A stretch of 64,000 nt of DNA, from contig CAVQBC010000008.1 of NCBI GenBank assembly GCA_963710665.1, forward strand, positions 62,001 to 126,000, written 5' to 3'. Positions within the stretch are counted from its first letter, which is position 1, and each line of letters begins with the position of its first letter. The DNA is from CAVQBC01 sp963710665 (lineage in GTDB: Bacteria; Actinomycetota; Thermoleophilia; Solirubrobacterales; Solirubrobacteraceae). The notes below the pieces were generated by a model, which ran no database searches, was not told where the DNA came from, and saw only the letters and a list, made by a program, of their open reading frames with translations. The position numbers were made by a program, and so were the translations under genes. This document shows positions 30,764-38,372 of the stretch, piece after piece.

Positions 30764-31366
30764 TCAGGCCGCCCACGAGAAGGCCGAGTTCGAGAAGCCG
30801 GACTTGCCCTCGTAAGCGATGCCGAAGGCATCGATGCTCGACCGTGTCGCCTTCGAGATCGTCAGCTCCGAGCCCGCCGGGTGGAAGATTCCGGATAGCC
30901 GCGCCGGCTCGCCGGTCTCGACCCCGAACGAGACGACGTCCTCGACCTCGAAGTCGACCGCGTCGCCGATCCTGACGCTGTGCCGGAGGCCCTCCTCGCG
31001 GACCTCGATGGGCACGCGCTCCACGCCGAGGTTCTCGGACACGAGCGGCGCGAGGGCGGCCATCGGCCCGCCGAGCTGACCGCCGAACACCGCGCCGAGC
31101 TTCGCGGCCTGCTCGTCGGACGCCGCGCCGTCGATGAACACGCCGAGCCGCCAGTTCCCGTCGCTCATCACCTTCGGCGTGTCGGCGACAGCGGCGACAG
31201 TGAGCCCGCTCACGTCGGTGCCCTCCACGTCGCCGTCGACGACGTGGAAGACGAGCGTGACGTTGCAGCGGTCGTAGTCGGCGCCGAGCGCCAGCGACGC
31301 GGTGCACGGACAGACGACCTCGCACGAGCAGGTCTCGAAGTAGGTGCCCTCGAGCTTCCAGGCCAT
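30764..31366 (-). CDS. DUF1326 protein with CxC-x3-CxC motif
   Basis: 200 residues. The N terminus has the family's Cys cluster (ETCSCEVVCPC), likely a metal site, followed by a beta-rich body. There is no signal peptide, so it should be cytosolic or bound to the inner face of its membrane partner. It precedes the DUF2182 gene with a one-base gap. Co-occurrence of the two families is established; their joint role is not. An SD-like GAAGGAG precedes the ATG at 31366. Confidence 0.88.
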   Translation of the reverse strand: MAWKLEGTYFETCSCEVVCPCTASLALGADYDRCNVTLVFHVVDGDVEGTDVSGLTVAAVADTPKVMSDGNWRLGVFIDGAASDEQAAKLGAVFGGQLGGPMAALAPLVSENLGVERVPIEVREEGLRHSVRIGDAVDFEVEDVVSFGVETGEPARLSGIFHPAGSELTISKATRSSIDAFGIAYEGKSGFSNSAFSWAA

Positions 31367-31505
31367 GACTCCTCCTTCACAGCGGGGGCAGATCCCAGCC
31401 GGACGATTGTCGTCCTGCGCGGGTCCGCGGTCAATCGCGCGCGCGAGGGGGAGGCTCAGCCGTCAGGGCGCGCGTTGCGGGCGGGCCTCCGATCCGACGA
31501 CCTTC

Positions 31506-31511
31506 TAGGCT
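31506..31511 (+). promoter_or_regulatory. -10 box TAGGCT of a leaderless promoter
   Basis: TAGGCT ends 8 nt before the GTG at 31520 of the VOC gene, with no ribosome site between them. Confidence 0.55.
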
Positions 31512-31519
31512 GCCGGGCC

Positions 31520-31963
31520 GTGAGCGCTCAGAAGCGCATGCAGCTGCGAGGTTTGCACCACGTCACGGCGATCTGCCGCGACCTGGACCGCACGATCGCG
31601 TTCTACCGCGACCTCCTGGGGCTCGCGGTGGTGCACGACGGCCCCAGCGACGACGACCCCCAGAGTCGCCACGTGTGGTTCGGGGACGTCGACGCCGCCC
31701 CCGGCTCGCTCGTGTCCTTCATGCAGTACCCGGAGCTGCCCGAGGGCGTCGTGGGCGTCGGGTCGACCCATCACTTCGCGCTGACGGTGGACAGCGCCGA
31801 CGAGCAGGAGGCCTGGCGCGACTACCTCCGCGGCCAGGGCGTCGAGTGCACCGACGTGTTCGACCGCGGCTCGTTCCGCTCGATCTACGTGCGCGACCCC
31901 GACGGCCACATCGTCGAGATCGCCACGCGCGGCCCTGGGTTCGGCGCGCCGGCCGCCGGCTGA
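31520..31963 (+). CDS. VOC-family (glyoxalase/dioxygenase-like) protein
   Basis: 147 residues from the GTG at 31520. One vicinal-oxygen-chelate module pair: LHHVTAICRDLDRTIAFYRDLLG in the first half and THHFALTVDSAD, then DPDGHIVEIATRGPG, in the second. His in LHHVT, His in THHFAL and Glu in HIVEI are in the usual metal-ligand positions. It resembles ring-cleaving dioxygenase (LinE/MhqO-like) half proteins, but the substrate is unknown. Confidence 0.85.
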   Translation: MSAQKRMQLRGLHHVTAICRDLDRTIAFYRDLLGLAVVHDGPSDDDPQSRHVWFGDVDAAPGSLVSFMQYPELPEGVVGVGSTHHFALTVDSADEQEAWRDYLRGQGVECTDVFDRGSFRSIYVRDPDGHIVEIATRGPGFGAPAAG

Positions 31964-31970
31964 GCGCGAG

Positions 31971-32001
31971 CCCAGCCGGCCGTCGGCGCGAGGCGCCTGG
32001 G
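31971..32001. terminator. Hairpin between the VOC and IHF genes
   Basis: An inner stem GGCGC-gag-GCGCC (31985-31997) is enclosed by CCCAG (31971-31975) and TGGG (31998-32001). It lies between convergent genes. Confidence 0.4.
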
Positions 32002-32009
32002 AGGGCGGG

Positions 32010-32375
32010 CTAGCCCCTCACCGCGAGGTAGCCGCCGACGGCGAAGCCGTCGACCGACGCCGGAGCGCCGTTCAGCCGGCCGGCGAGCGCCTGACGCTGC
32101 CGGTCGGTCATCGATCCGATGGTCTTGGTCTCCGACATGGGGATCGAGGCGAGGAACCGGCGGCAGCGAGTGTGGCCCCAGCGATGCTGGCTCATGAGCA
32201 GGTCGGAGATCGTCATGCTCTCCGCCTCCCACGGGCACTCCAGGACCACGTCCGCCGCGGAGGTGTCCTGCTCCGCCACCTGGCGCTTCAGTTCCGCACG
32301 CGCCAGCCGGACCCGGTTGGCCCGCTCCAACGCGCGCATGTGCTGTGGCGCAGGGGCTGTCGCTGTCGCCTCCAT
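32010..32375 (-). CDS. Actinobacterial integration host factor (mIHF/sIHF type)
   Basis: 121 residues from the ATG at 32375, which has GGGGAGG upstream. The pattern ALERANRVRLARAELKRQVA, then ADVVLECP, MTISDLLMSQHRWGHTRCRRFL, and GSMTDRQRQALAGRL follows the mIHF layout: a long basic N-terminal helix, then a helix-two-turn-helix that contacts DNA. mIHF is an essential nucleoid protein in mycobacteria. This copy differs from typical ones by QHRWGHTRCRRFL where others have a GVG-K hairpin, and by a hydrophobic C-terminal tail (VDGFAVGGYLAVRG). It may be a second, specialised paralogue. Confidence 0.75.
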   Translation of the reverse strand: MEATATAPAPQHMRALERANRVRLARAELKRQVAEQDTSAADVVLECPWEAESMTISDLLMSQHRWGHTRCRRFLASIPMSETKTIGSMTDRQRQALAGRLNGAPASVDGFAVGGYLAVRG

Positions 32376-32736
32376 TGAATGTGAACCTCCCCGCTGCCCG
32401 CCCGTCGCAGGCATCGTTCGTGCGTTGTCATCTCCGTCGGCAGATGCACGCACGCTGGGGCGAGGACGCGGAGGCAGATCCCTCTTCACCGGTTTCCCCG
32501 ACCGGTTGCCTCATGACGCGTCCTTCTACGGATCCCTCACACCCCGACCAGCGCGTGCTGCACTCAGGCCGTCCGGCAGGCTAGACAGTTCCCGAGCGAC
32601 GCGGCAACCCTCAACCTCCCTCGCCATTCGCAAAGACCGCCTGTTTTCTTGGGCGTCGGAAGGAGATCAGCACATAGGTGACCGGAGGCCCGAGCCAGCG
32701 CGATTTCTGCTATGCCGGAGTAAGGAGCGGCGCCGC
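32376..32736. other. Intergenic region of 361 bp
   Basis: Upstream of the IHF gene and downstream of the serine palmitoyltransferase-like gene. No small gene with coding character was found. It contains the leader hairpin at 32419-32454, a pair of ACCGGT palindromes at 32488-32493 and 32501-32506, and an AT-richer stretch at 32618-32680 likely to hold a promoter. A 6-bp stem around 32731-32746 includes the stop codon of the palmitoyltransferase-like gene. Confidence 0.4.
32419..32454 (-). other. Leader hairpin upstream of the IHF gene
   Basis: CGTGCGT pairs with ACGCACG and CATCT with AGATG around an 8-nt loop, giving 12 bp in two helices with a small internal loop. It ends 43 nt before the IHF start and would be in the 5' leader if the promoter lies upstream. 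It could stabilise the RNA or mediate feedback. Confidence 0.4.
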
Positions 32737-34002
32737 TTACGCGGCGGGGGAGGGCAGCGGTCCGTGCTCTGACTCGAACGCGGACTTGACGCGTTCGAAC
32801 GATGCGAGCGCGCGGTCGAGCACCTGGCGGTCGTGGGTCGCCATGACGCTCGTGCGCAGCAGCGCGCCGCCCGGCGCGACCGCCGGGTGCAAGGCGACGT
32901 TGACGTAGACCCCCGCGTCGTAGAGCGCCCGCCACAGCAGGACGGCCTTCCAGTCGTCGCCGACCAGCACGGGCACGATCGGCGTGATGACCGTGCTGCC
33001 GTCCGGCAGCGCCAGCGGCTCGACCACCTTGTAGCCGAGGTCGTGCAGCCCCCGGTTCAGGTAGCGCGCGTTCTCGAGCACGCGGGCGAACAGCTGCGGG
33101 CCCTCCTCGGAGCGGACGATCCGCAGCGCCGCGAGCGCCGCGCCCGTCGCGGCCGGGACCCCCGCCGCGGTGAACATGTAGGCGCGCGACTGCACGCGCA
33201 GGAAGTCGACGACCTCGTGCGAGCTCGCGATGAAGCCGCCGCAGGACGCGAGGCTCTTGGAGAAGGTGCCCATCCGCAGGTCGACGCGATCCTCGACCCC
33301 GAGCAGCTCGGAGGCGCCGGTGCCGCGTGCGCCGAGCACGCCGGCGCTGTGGGCCTCGTCGACCATCAGGCGCGCGCCGTAGGCGCGGCACAGCTCGGCG
33401 ATCTGGGGCAGGGCGCCGACGTCGCCCTCCATCGAGTAGATGCCCTCCACGACCACGAGCACCCCGCCGCCGTCGTCCGCGGCGCGCTCGAGCATCTTCT
33501 CGAGCTTGTCGAGGCGGCCGTGGCGGAACGGGCGCAGCTTCGCGCGCGAGAGCAGGCAGCCGTCGAGGATCGAGGCGTGGTCGGCCGAGTCGGCGATCAC
33601 GGTGTCGCCGGGGCTCAGCAGCGTGCCGAGCGTGCCGACGTTGGCCTGGTGGCCCGTGGTGAAGACGATGACCTCCTCGGTCCCCATCCACTCCGCCAGC
33701 TCGGCCTCGAGCTGGAGGTGCAGCTCGGTCGTGCCGTTGAGGAGGCGCGAGCCGGTCAGCCCGGTGCCGTACTGCTCGAGCGCGTCGCGGGCGCCCTGCA
33801 TCACGCGCTCGTCGCCCGTGAGCCCGAGGTAGTTGTTGGAGCCGAGCATGACGCGCTCGGCGCCCTCCATCTCGACCACCGGACCGGCGGCCGAGGACAG
33901 CGGGCGGAAGTAGGGCAGGAGGTCGGCCTCGCGCGCCGCGCGCAGCTGCTCGGCACGCTCGTGGCCACGGACCTTCTCGAAGACGTCGATCGCTGTCGCC
34001 AT
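32737..34002 (-). CDS. spt: Serine palmitoyltransferase-like alpha-oxoamine synthase
   Basis: 421 residues, PLP enzyme of the alpha-oxoamine synthase family, which condenses an acyl-CoA or acyl-ACP with an amino acid. PLP sites: His142 in ADHASILDGC, Asp215 in VDEAHSAG and Lys249 in GTFSKSLASCGGF. Three features favour serine palmitoyltransferase over KBL or BioF: SRLLNGT, EGIYSMEGD and the C-terminal LYDAGVYVNVALHP, which matches the Sphingomonas/Caulobacter enzymes. The ATG at 34002 is only 15 bp from the divergent acyltransferase start. The longer open frame upstream runs antisense through that gene and is not real. Predicted first step of sphingoid-base synthesis. Confidence 0.75.
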   Translation of the reverse strand: MATAIDVFEKVRGHERAEQLRAAREADLLPYFRPLSSAAGPVVEMEGAERVMLGSNNYLGLTGDERVMQGARDALEQYGTGLTGSRLLNGTTELHLQLEAELAEWMGTEEVIVFTTGHQANVGTLGTLLSPGDTVIADSADHASILDGCLLSRAKLRPFRHGRLDKLEKMLERAADDGGGVLVVVEGIYSMEGDVGALPQIAELCRAYGARLMVDEAHSAGVLGARGTGASELLGVEDRVDLRMGTFSKSLASCGGFIASSHEVVDFLRVQSRAYMFTAAGVPAATGAALAALRIVRSEEGPQLFARVLENARYLNRGLHDLGYKVVEPLALPDGSTVITPIVPVLVGDDWKAVLLWRALYDAGVYVNVALHPAVAPGGALLRTSVMATHDRQVLDRALASFERVKSAFESEHGPLPSPAA

Positions 34003-34017
34003 ATAGATTGGACCTCG

Positions 34018-35166
34018 ATGTCGGTGGACGTGCGCCCCGTCGCCTCTCGGCGGGACCTCCGGGAGTTCATCGAGCTCCCCTTTCGGCTCCACTCTACTTC
34101 GCCGGTCTGGGTGCCTCCCCTGCGCCTCGAGCGGCGTCTCTTCCTGAGCCGCCGGCAGAACGCGTTCTTCACCCACGGCGACGCGCAGCTGCTGCTGGCG
34201 TGGCGCGACGGGCGGGTCGTGGGGCGCCTGAGCGCGCAGATCGACGACGCCTTCAACGCCTACCACGGCAACCGCTGGGGCATGTTCGGGTTCCTCGAGC
34301 TCGAGGACGACCCCGACATCCTGCCGCCGCTGCTGGACGCCGCCGCCGGCTGGTTGCGCCACCGCGGCCGCGACCGCATGGTCGGCCCGATGGACTTCAC
34401 GATGAACGACGAGAGCGGCGTGATGCTCGAGGGCTTCGACCGCGAGCCGATGATCAAGCAGCCGTGGCACCCGCCGTACTACGAGCGCCGCTGCGCGGAC
34501 GCCGGTCTCGAGAAGTCCGTCGACCTGCTCATGTGGGAGCTGCAGATCGCCGACCGCGAGCGGATGCTGCCGATCATCTTCAAGCTCGCCGAGCAGCTCG
34601 GGCCGCGGCACGGGATCTCGATCCGCAAGATGAGCCGTCGCACGCTGCGCGCGGACCTGGACCGCTTCGCCGAGGTCTACAACGCCGCGTGGTCCGAGAA
34701 CTGGGGCTTCGTGCCCTACTCGAAGGCCGACCTCGACTACTACGCGCAGGAGATGCAGCTGGTCTTCGACGCCAACTGGTTCATGATCGCCGAGACCGCC
34801 GAGGGGGAGACCGCCGCGGTGGCGATCACCGTGCCCGACATCAACCAGGTCCTCAAGCGCATGAACGGCCGGCTGCTGCCGTTCGGCTGGTGGCACTTCC
34901 TGCGCCGCAAGCGGATCATGGACCGCGTGCGGGTGGGCTTCCTCGGCGTCGCGCCCGCCTACCAGCACACGGGCGTCGCGGCGGCCCTCTACGTCGAGCA
35001 CTTCGACGTCGCGAGCCGCCGGCCGCAGAAGTGGGGCGAGATGGGCTGGATCCTCGAGAGCAACCGCAACATGAACCGGGCGATGGAGGCGATGGGCGGG
35101 CGCGTCGTGCGCCGCTACCGCGTCTACGAGCGCGGGCTCTCCGGGGCGGACGCTCCGGGCGGCTGA
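34018..35166 (+). CDS. GNAT-fold acyltransferase, YghO / bacterial ceramide synthase-like
   Basis: 382 residues. N-terminal half (about 1-150) has RREFIELPFRLH-like start, VPPLRLERRLFLSRRQNAFF and the conserved GPMDFTMNDESGVMLEGF. The C-terminal half carries a GNAT-like acyl-CoA site (VRVGFLGVAPAYQHTGVAAA). This architecture is that of E. coli YghO and relatives, a group to which bacterial ceramide synthases have been linked. With the divergent serine palmitoyltransferase-like gene and the hydroxylase downstream, N-acylation of a sphingoid base is a reasonable inference. A terminator-like hairpin follows the stop codon. Confidence 0.65.
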   Translation: MSVDVRPVASRRDLREFIELPFRLHSTSPVWVPPLRLERRLFLSRRQNAFFTHGDAQLLLAWRDGRVVGRLSAQIDDAFNAYHGNRWGMFGFLELEDDPDILPPLLDAAAGWLRHRGRDRMVGPMDFTMNDESGVMLEGFDREPMIKQPWHPPYYERRCADAGLEKSVDLLMWELQIADRERMLPIIFKLAEQLGPRHGISIRKMSRRTLRADLDRFAEVYNAAWSENWGFVPYSKADLDYYAQEMQLVFDANWFMIAETAEGETAAVAITVPDINQVLKRMNGRLLPFGWWHFLRRKRIMDRVRVGFLGVAPAYQHTGVAAALYVEHFDVASRRPQKWGEMGWILESNRNMNRAMEAMGGRVVRRYRVYERGLSGADAPGG

Positions 35167-35178
35167 CCCCACCATCCA

Positions 35179-35197
35179 AGAGGGGTTTTTCCCCTTT
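35179..35197 (+). terminator. Hairpin after the acyltransferase gene
   Basis: AGAGGGG-ttttt-CCCCTTT forms a 7-bp stem with one G-T pair, 12 bp after the stop codon, followed by a pyrimidine-rich stretch. It separates the acyltransferase from the hydroxylase gene. Confidence 0.45.
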
Positions 35198-35218
35198 CTA
35201 TTCGGGTGCCCTAACAGG

Positions 35219-35224
35219 TAGGGT
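35219..35224 (+). promoter_or_regulatory. -10 box TAGGGT of a leaderless promoter
   Basis: TAGGGT ends 7 nt before the ATG at 35232. It is part of the imperfect dyad CCCTAAC-ag-GTAGGG (35209-35223), so the hydroxylase gene may be separately controlled. Confidence 0.5.
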
Positions 35225-35231
35225 TCGCAGG

Positions 35232-35852
35232 ATGAGCAGCCGTACCGACCAGCTCAAGGCCTCGCCGCCCATGTTCGACCGTCCGTGGCTGGACCGCCTG
35301 ACGCGCGTCCATCCCGCCGTCCCCGTCCTGATCTACGTCCCGGTCATCGCGGTGTTGTTCGTAACCGGCGCCGGCCGGCTGGGGATCGTGGAGGCGCTCG
35401 CGTACGCGGTCGGCGGTTACGCCGTATGGACGCTCACCGAGTACTGGCTGCACCGTGTCGTCTTCCACTACGAGCCGGAGGACGGCATCGGCGCGCGCCT
35501 GCACTGGATGATCCACGGGGTCCATCACGACCACCCGAACGACCCGATGCGCCTCGTGATGCCGCCGTCGGCCAGCATCCCGCTGGCGATCGCCTTCTAC
35601 GGCGTCTTCTACGTCGTGCTGGGCGCGAGCGCCGCGACGGCGTTCGGGGCGGGCTTCCTGAGCGGCTACCTCGCCTACGACATGATCCATTACCACGTCC
35701 ACCACCATCGTCCGAAGAGCTGGACGGGCAGGCGCCTGCGCGAGCTGCACATGCGCCATCACTTCCAGGACGAGGAGGCGGGCTTCGGCGTGAGCGCGCC
35801 GTACTGGGACCGGGTGTTCCGGACGACGCCGCAGGACAAGCGCGCGCGCTGA
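35232..35852 (+). CDS. Fatty-acid/sphingolipid 2-hydroxylase-like diiron membrane protein
   Basis: 206 residues of the fatty acid hydroxylase superfamily. The His clusters match the FA2H/Scs7 branch: HRVVFH, HGVHHDHPND, HYHVHHHRPKSW and LHMRHHF, which would bind two irons. Two pairs of hydrophobic helices (about 29-72 and 111-150) embed it in the membrane. FA2H enzymes add a 2-hydroxyl group to the N-acyl chain of ceramides, using O2. Its place after the acyltransferase supports a sphingolipid role; carotenoid-type hydroxylases share the superfamily but have different His spacing. The terminator and promoter before it suggest its own transcript. Confidence 0.8.
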   Translation: MSSRTDQLKASPPMFDRPWLDRLTRVHPAVPVLIYVPVIAVLFVTGAGRLGIVEALAYAVGGYAVWTLTEYWLHRVVFHYEPEDGIGARLHWMIHGVHHDHPNDPMRLVMPPSASIPLAIAFYGVFYVVLGASAATAFGAGFLSGYLAYDMIHYHVHHHRPKSWTGRRLRELHMRHHFQDEEAGFGVSAPYWDRVFRTTPQDKRAR

Positions 35853-36065
35853 GCCCGGACCCACCGATACCCGCGGCGCCTCGCCGTCGTGACCGTTCGC
35901 CAGTGCCGATCGGCCGCGACCCAGGTGGTCCACCACATGGATGCGCGGCCGACCGACCCTGGCTCGGCTCACGGCGCCGAGGCATCCACGGAACATCGGT
36001 GGATCCGGGCTGAGAGCGGGATCGGGCCGCCTCTTGTCGGGCCGGTCCGTCATGCTGTCGGGTCC

Positions 36066-36368
36066 GTGAGCGAAGACGTCCCCCACGTCGAGGGCGAGGA
36101 GGAGCTCGTCGAGATCGTCGACGGCGTGCCCGTGGTGGCTGACAACGGGCGCGCGGTCGAGGTGGCGCGGCCTTCGATGGTGCCCGCCCGCCAGGCGGCC
36201 GCCCTGGCCGCGACCGGCTTCGTCGCCGGGGCCGCCACGGTGGCGGCCGTGCATCGCCGGCGCGCGCGCTCGCCGCTGCGGCGCAGGCGCAAGGGCCGGG
36301 GCCCGCTGGGCGAGATCGTCGCCAGCAACTCCTTCCTGGTCGACGTCCACCTGATCAGGCGAGATTGA
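36066..36368 (+). CDS. Small basic-tailed protein of unknown function
   Basis: 100 residues from the GTG at 36066, which lies 9 nt below a CATGCT sequence that could be a -10. An acidic N terminus (EDVPHVEGEEELVEI) is followed by a hydrophobic stretch (AAALAATGFVAGAATVAAV) and a strongly basic segment (HRRRARSPLRRRRKGRG), then a hydrophobic end (EIVASNSFLVDVHLI). It could be a single-pass membrane protein with a positive inner face. No family recognised. The stop overlaps the start of the glycosylase gene (TTGA), so the two are coupled. Confidence 0.55.
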   Translation: MSEDVPHVEGEEELVEIVDGVPVVADNGRAVEVARPSMVPARQAAALAATGFVAGAATVAAVHRRRARSPLRRRRKGRGPLGEIVASNSFLVDVHLIRRD

Positions 36369-37411
36369 GCGAACGCACCGGGCGCCGCCCTGCGCAGGGC
36401 GCCTCCCGTCCCGGGATCCCCCGGGGACCGGTCGAGGTGCGCGAAGAGGTGCACCCGCCGTGGCCGTTCCGCCTGCGCCGCGGGGGCTCGCCGGACGGCC
36501 TGACGCGTCGCCGGGGGTCGGCGCTGCAGCGCTGGCTGCATCCGGGCGGGCAGCCCGCCTTCGTGGGCGTGGTGCAGCCTGCCGCCGACCGCGTCCTGTT
36601 CGCCGCCCGCGCCGGGACGGCCGACGCCGCCCGTGCCGCGATCGCGCGCATGCGCTTCGCCACCGGCGTCGACGACGACCTGCGCCCGTTCTACGAGCGC
36701 TTCCGCGACGACCGCGTGATCGGTCGCTCGGTGCGCGCGCAGCCGCGGCTCCGTGTCGCGCGCCATCCCGAGCCGTGGGTCGCGCTCGCGTGGGCGGTCA
36801 CCGAGCAGCTGATCGAGTTCGAGCGCGCGGTGGCGATCCAGCGCCGCCTGATCGCGCTCCTCGGGCCGCGCTGCCCGGACACCGGGATGCGCGACGCGCC
36901 CGCGCCCGCGGCCGTGGCGGCGATCGCGCCGGCGCGGCTCGAGGCCTGCGACCTCGCCGCGCGCCGGGCGCTCGCCCTCCGGGCCGCGGCCCGCGAGGTC
37001 GCCTCCGGCCGGGTCGACCTCGACGCCCCGGACCACCAGGCCGGCTGGCGCCGGCTGCGGGCGATCCCGAACGTCGGCCCGTGGACGCTCGAGGTGCTCG
37101 CGCTCTTCGGCCAGGGCCGCTATGACAAGGTCCCCGCCGGCGACCTCGGCTTCCTCAAGCTCGTCGGGCGGCTGACGACCGGCAATCCGCGCGCCCGCGC
37201 GGACGAGGCCGAGGTGCGCGGCTTCTTCGACGCCTACGGGGAGTGGCGCGGGCTGGCGGCCATCCACCTGCGCGCCGCGGCGGCGACGGGGCAGCTGCCC
37301 TCGCGTCCGCTCAGTACGAGGATCCCGGCGAGTCGGAGACGCCCGGATCCAGCCCCTCGCCCGGCAGGAACTCGTTGGTCAGCGCCCGCGCCCCGTTCTG
37401 CGGCCGCGTGA
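36365..37411 (+). CDS. AlkA-type DNA-3-methyladenine glycosylase
   Basis: Removes alkylated bases from DNA. HhH-GPD fold: the helix-hairpin-helix is LRAIPNVGPWTLEVLALFG and the catalytic Asp is in VPAGDLGFLKLVG. The N-terminal part (about 1-100) matches the AlkA beta-domain only loosely. The start is a TTG overlapping the previous stop; a GTG at 36436 is possible. The conserved domain ends near 37300; the last 35 codons run 101 bp into the convergent thiY gene and have no conserved character, so this overlap is probably a read-on tail. Confidence 0.75.
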   Translation: MSERTGRRPAQGASRPGIPRGPVEVREEVHPPWPFRLRRGGSPDGLTRRRGSALQRWLHPGGQPAFVGVVQPAADRVLFAARAGTADAARAAIARMRFATGVDDDLRPFYERFRDDRVIGRSVRAQPRLRVARHPEPWVALAWAVTEQLIEFERAVAIQRRLIALLGPRCPDTGMRDAPAPAAVAAIAPARLEACDLAARRALALRAAAREVASGRVDLDAPDHQAGWRRLRAIPNVGPWTLEVLALFGQGRYDKVPAGDLGFLKLVGRLTTGNPRARADEAEVRGFFDAYGEWRGLAAIHLRAAAATGQLPSRPLSTRIPASRRRPDPAPRPAGTRWSAPAPRSAAA

Positions 37412-38372
37412 GCAGCTTGTTGGCCGACATCCACTCGCTGTAGGCGCGCCACTCGGCGGGGTCCTGCCAGCCGAACGGCTTGTCGTCCCCGGGCAGGAAC
37501 ACCGGCAGCGTCGCCTTCACCGCGGCGGCCTGCAGCTTGCGCTCGAGGTCGGGGTTGGCCTTCAGCAGCGCGTCGATGCCCGCGTTCGGGTCGCGCTGGA
37601 GCTGTTGCTGGCCGCGCGCCGTGGCCTGGAGGAAGCGGCGGACCTTCGAGGCGCCCTGCTCGTCGAGCTGCTGCCGGCGGGTGACGAGCACGAGCTCGGC
37701 GTAGGTGGGCACGCCGAGCTTCTCCATGCGCATGATCGTCGGCCGCTTGCGGCGCTGCTCGAGGTCGACGCCCTCGTAGTTCCAGAAGGCGCCGAGCGTC
37801 GCGTCCACCTTGCGGCTGAGCATTGCGGGGACGAGGTTGAACCCGACGTTGGTCTCCTTCACGGACGCGGGGTCCACGCCGGCCTTCTGGAGGATCGTCT
37901 TCAGGTAGGCGCTCTGGTACGGGATGCCGGCCGTGCCGACGCGCTTGCCCTTGAGGTCCTGCACGCGCCGCACGCCGGAGCCGGCGATCGCCATCACCGA
38001 CGTGAGCGGCTTCTGCACGAGCGCGCCGACCGACACGAGGTCCGCGCCCTTGTCGCGCGCGAGCATCAGCTCGGGCTCGTAGGAGATCGCGAGGTCGGCC
38101 CGCCCCGCCTGCAGCAGCCGCAGGGGCGCGGCGGGGTCCGGCGGGGCCTGGATCTTCACGTCGAGGCCGGCCTTCTGGTACTCGCCGGCGGCCTGCGCGG
38201 CGTAGATGCCGGCGTGGTCCGCGTTCGGGAAGTAGTCGAGGATCACCGTGAACGGCTGGAGGTCGCCCTTCGACGTCCCCGCCGCGGGCTCTGACTTCTC
38301 GCCGCAGCCGGCGAGCGCGGCTCCGGCGAGCAGGATCGCGAGCACGACGGCGAGGGAACGGATGCGGGTCAT
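37311..38372 (-). CDS. thiY: Thiamin-precursor ABC transporter, substrate-binding lipoprotein
   Basis: 353 residues. Lipoprotein signal ending LAGAALAGC, then an NMT1/ThiY-type binding fold: LDYFPNADHAGIYAAQAAGEY and GRADLAISYEPELM. ThiY proteins bind N-formyl-4-amino-5-aminomethyl-2-methylpyrimidine or HMP salvaged from degraded thiamin. The start overlaps the permease stop (ATGA). It is the last gene of a three-gene operon headed by a TPP riboswitch, which makes the thiamin-precursor role firm. Confidence 0.9.
   Translation of the reverse strand: MTRIRSLAVVLAILLAGAALAGCGEKSEPAAGTSKGDLQPFTVILDYFPNADHAGIYAAQAAGEYQKAGLDVKIQAPPDPAAPLRLLQAGRADLAISYEPELMLARDKGADLVSVGALVQKPLTSVMAIAGSGVRRVQDLKGKRVGTAGIPYQSAYLKTILQKAGVDPASVKETNVGFNLVPAMLSRKVDATLGAFWNYEGVDLEQRRKRPTIMRMEKLGVPTYAELVLVTRRQQLDEQGASKVRRFLQATARGQQQLQRDPNAGIDALLKANPDLERKLQAAAVKATLPVFLPGDDKPFGWQDPAEWRAYSEWMSANKLLTRPQNGARALTNEFLPGEGLDPGVSDSPGSSY

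Noticed and set aside
32737..35175. A single 812-residue protein spanning the SPT-like gene and the opposite strand of the acyltransferase
   Set aside because: Only the part from the ATG at 34002 matches the PLP enzyme family; the upstream part is antisense to the acyltransferase gene.
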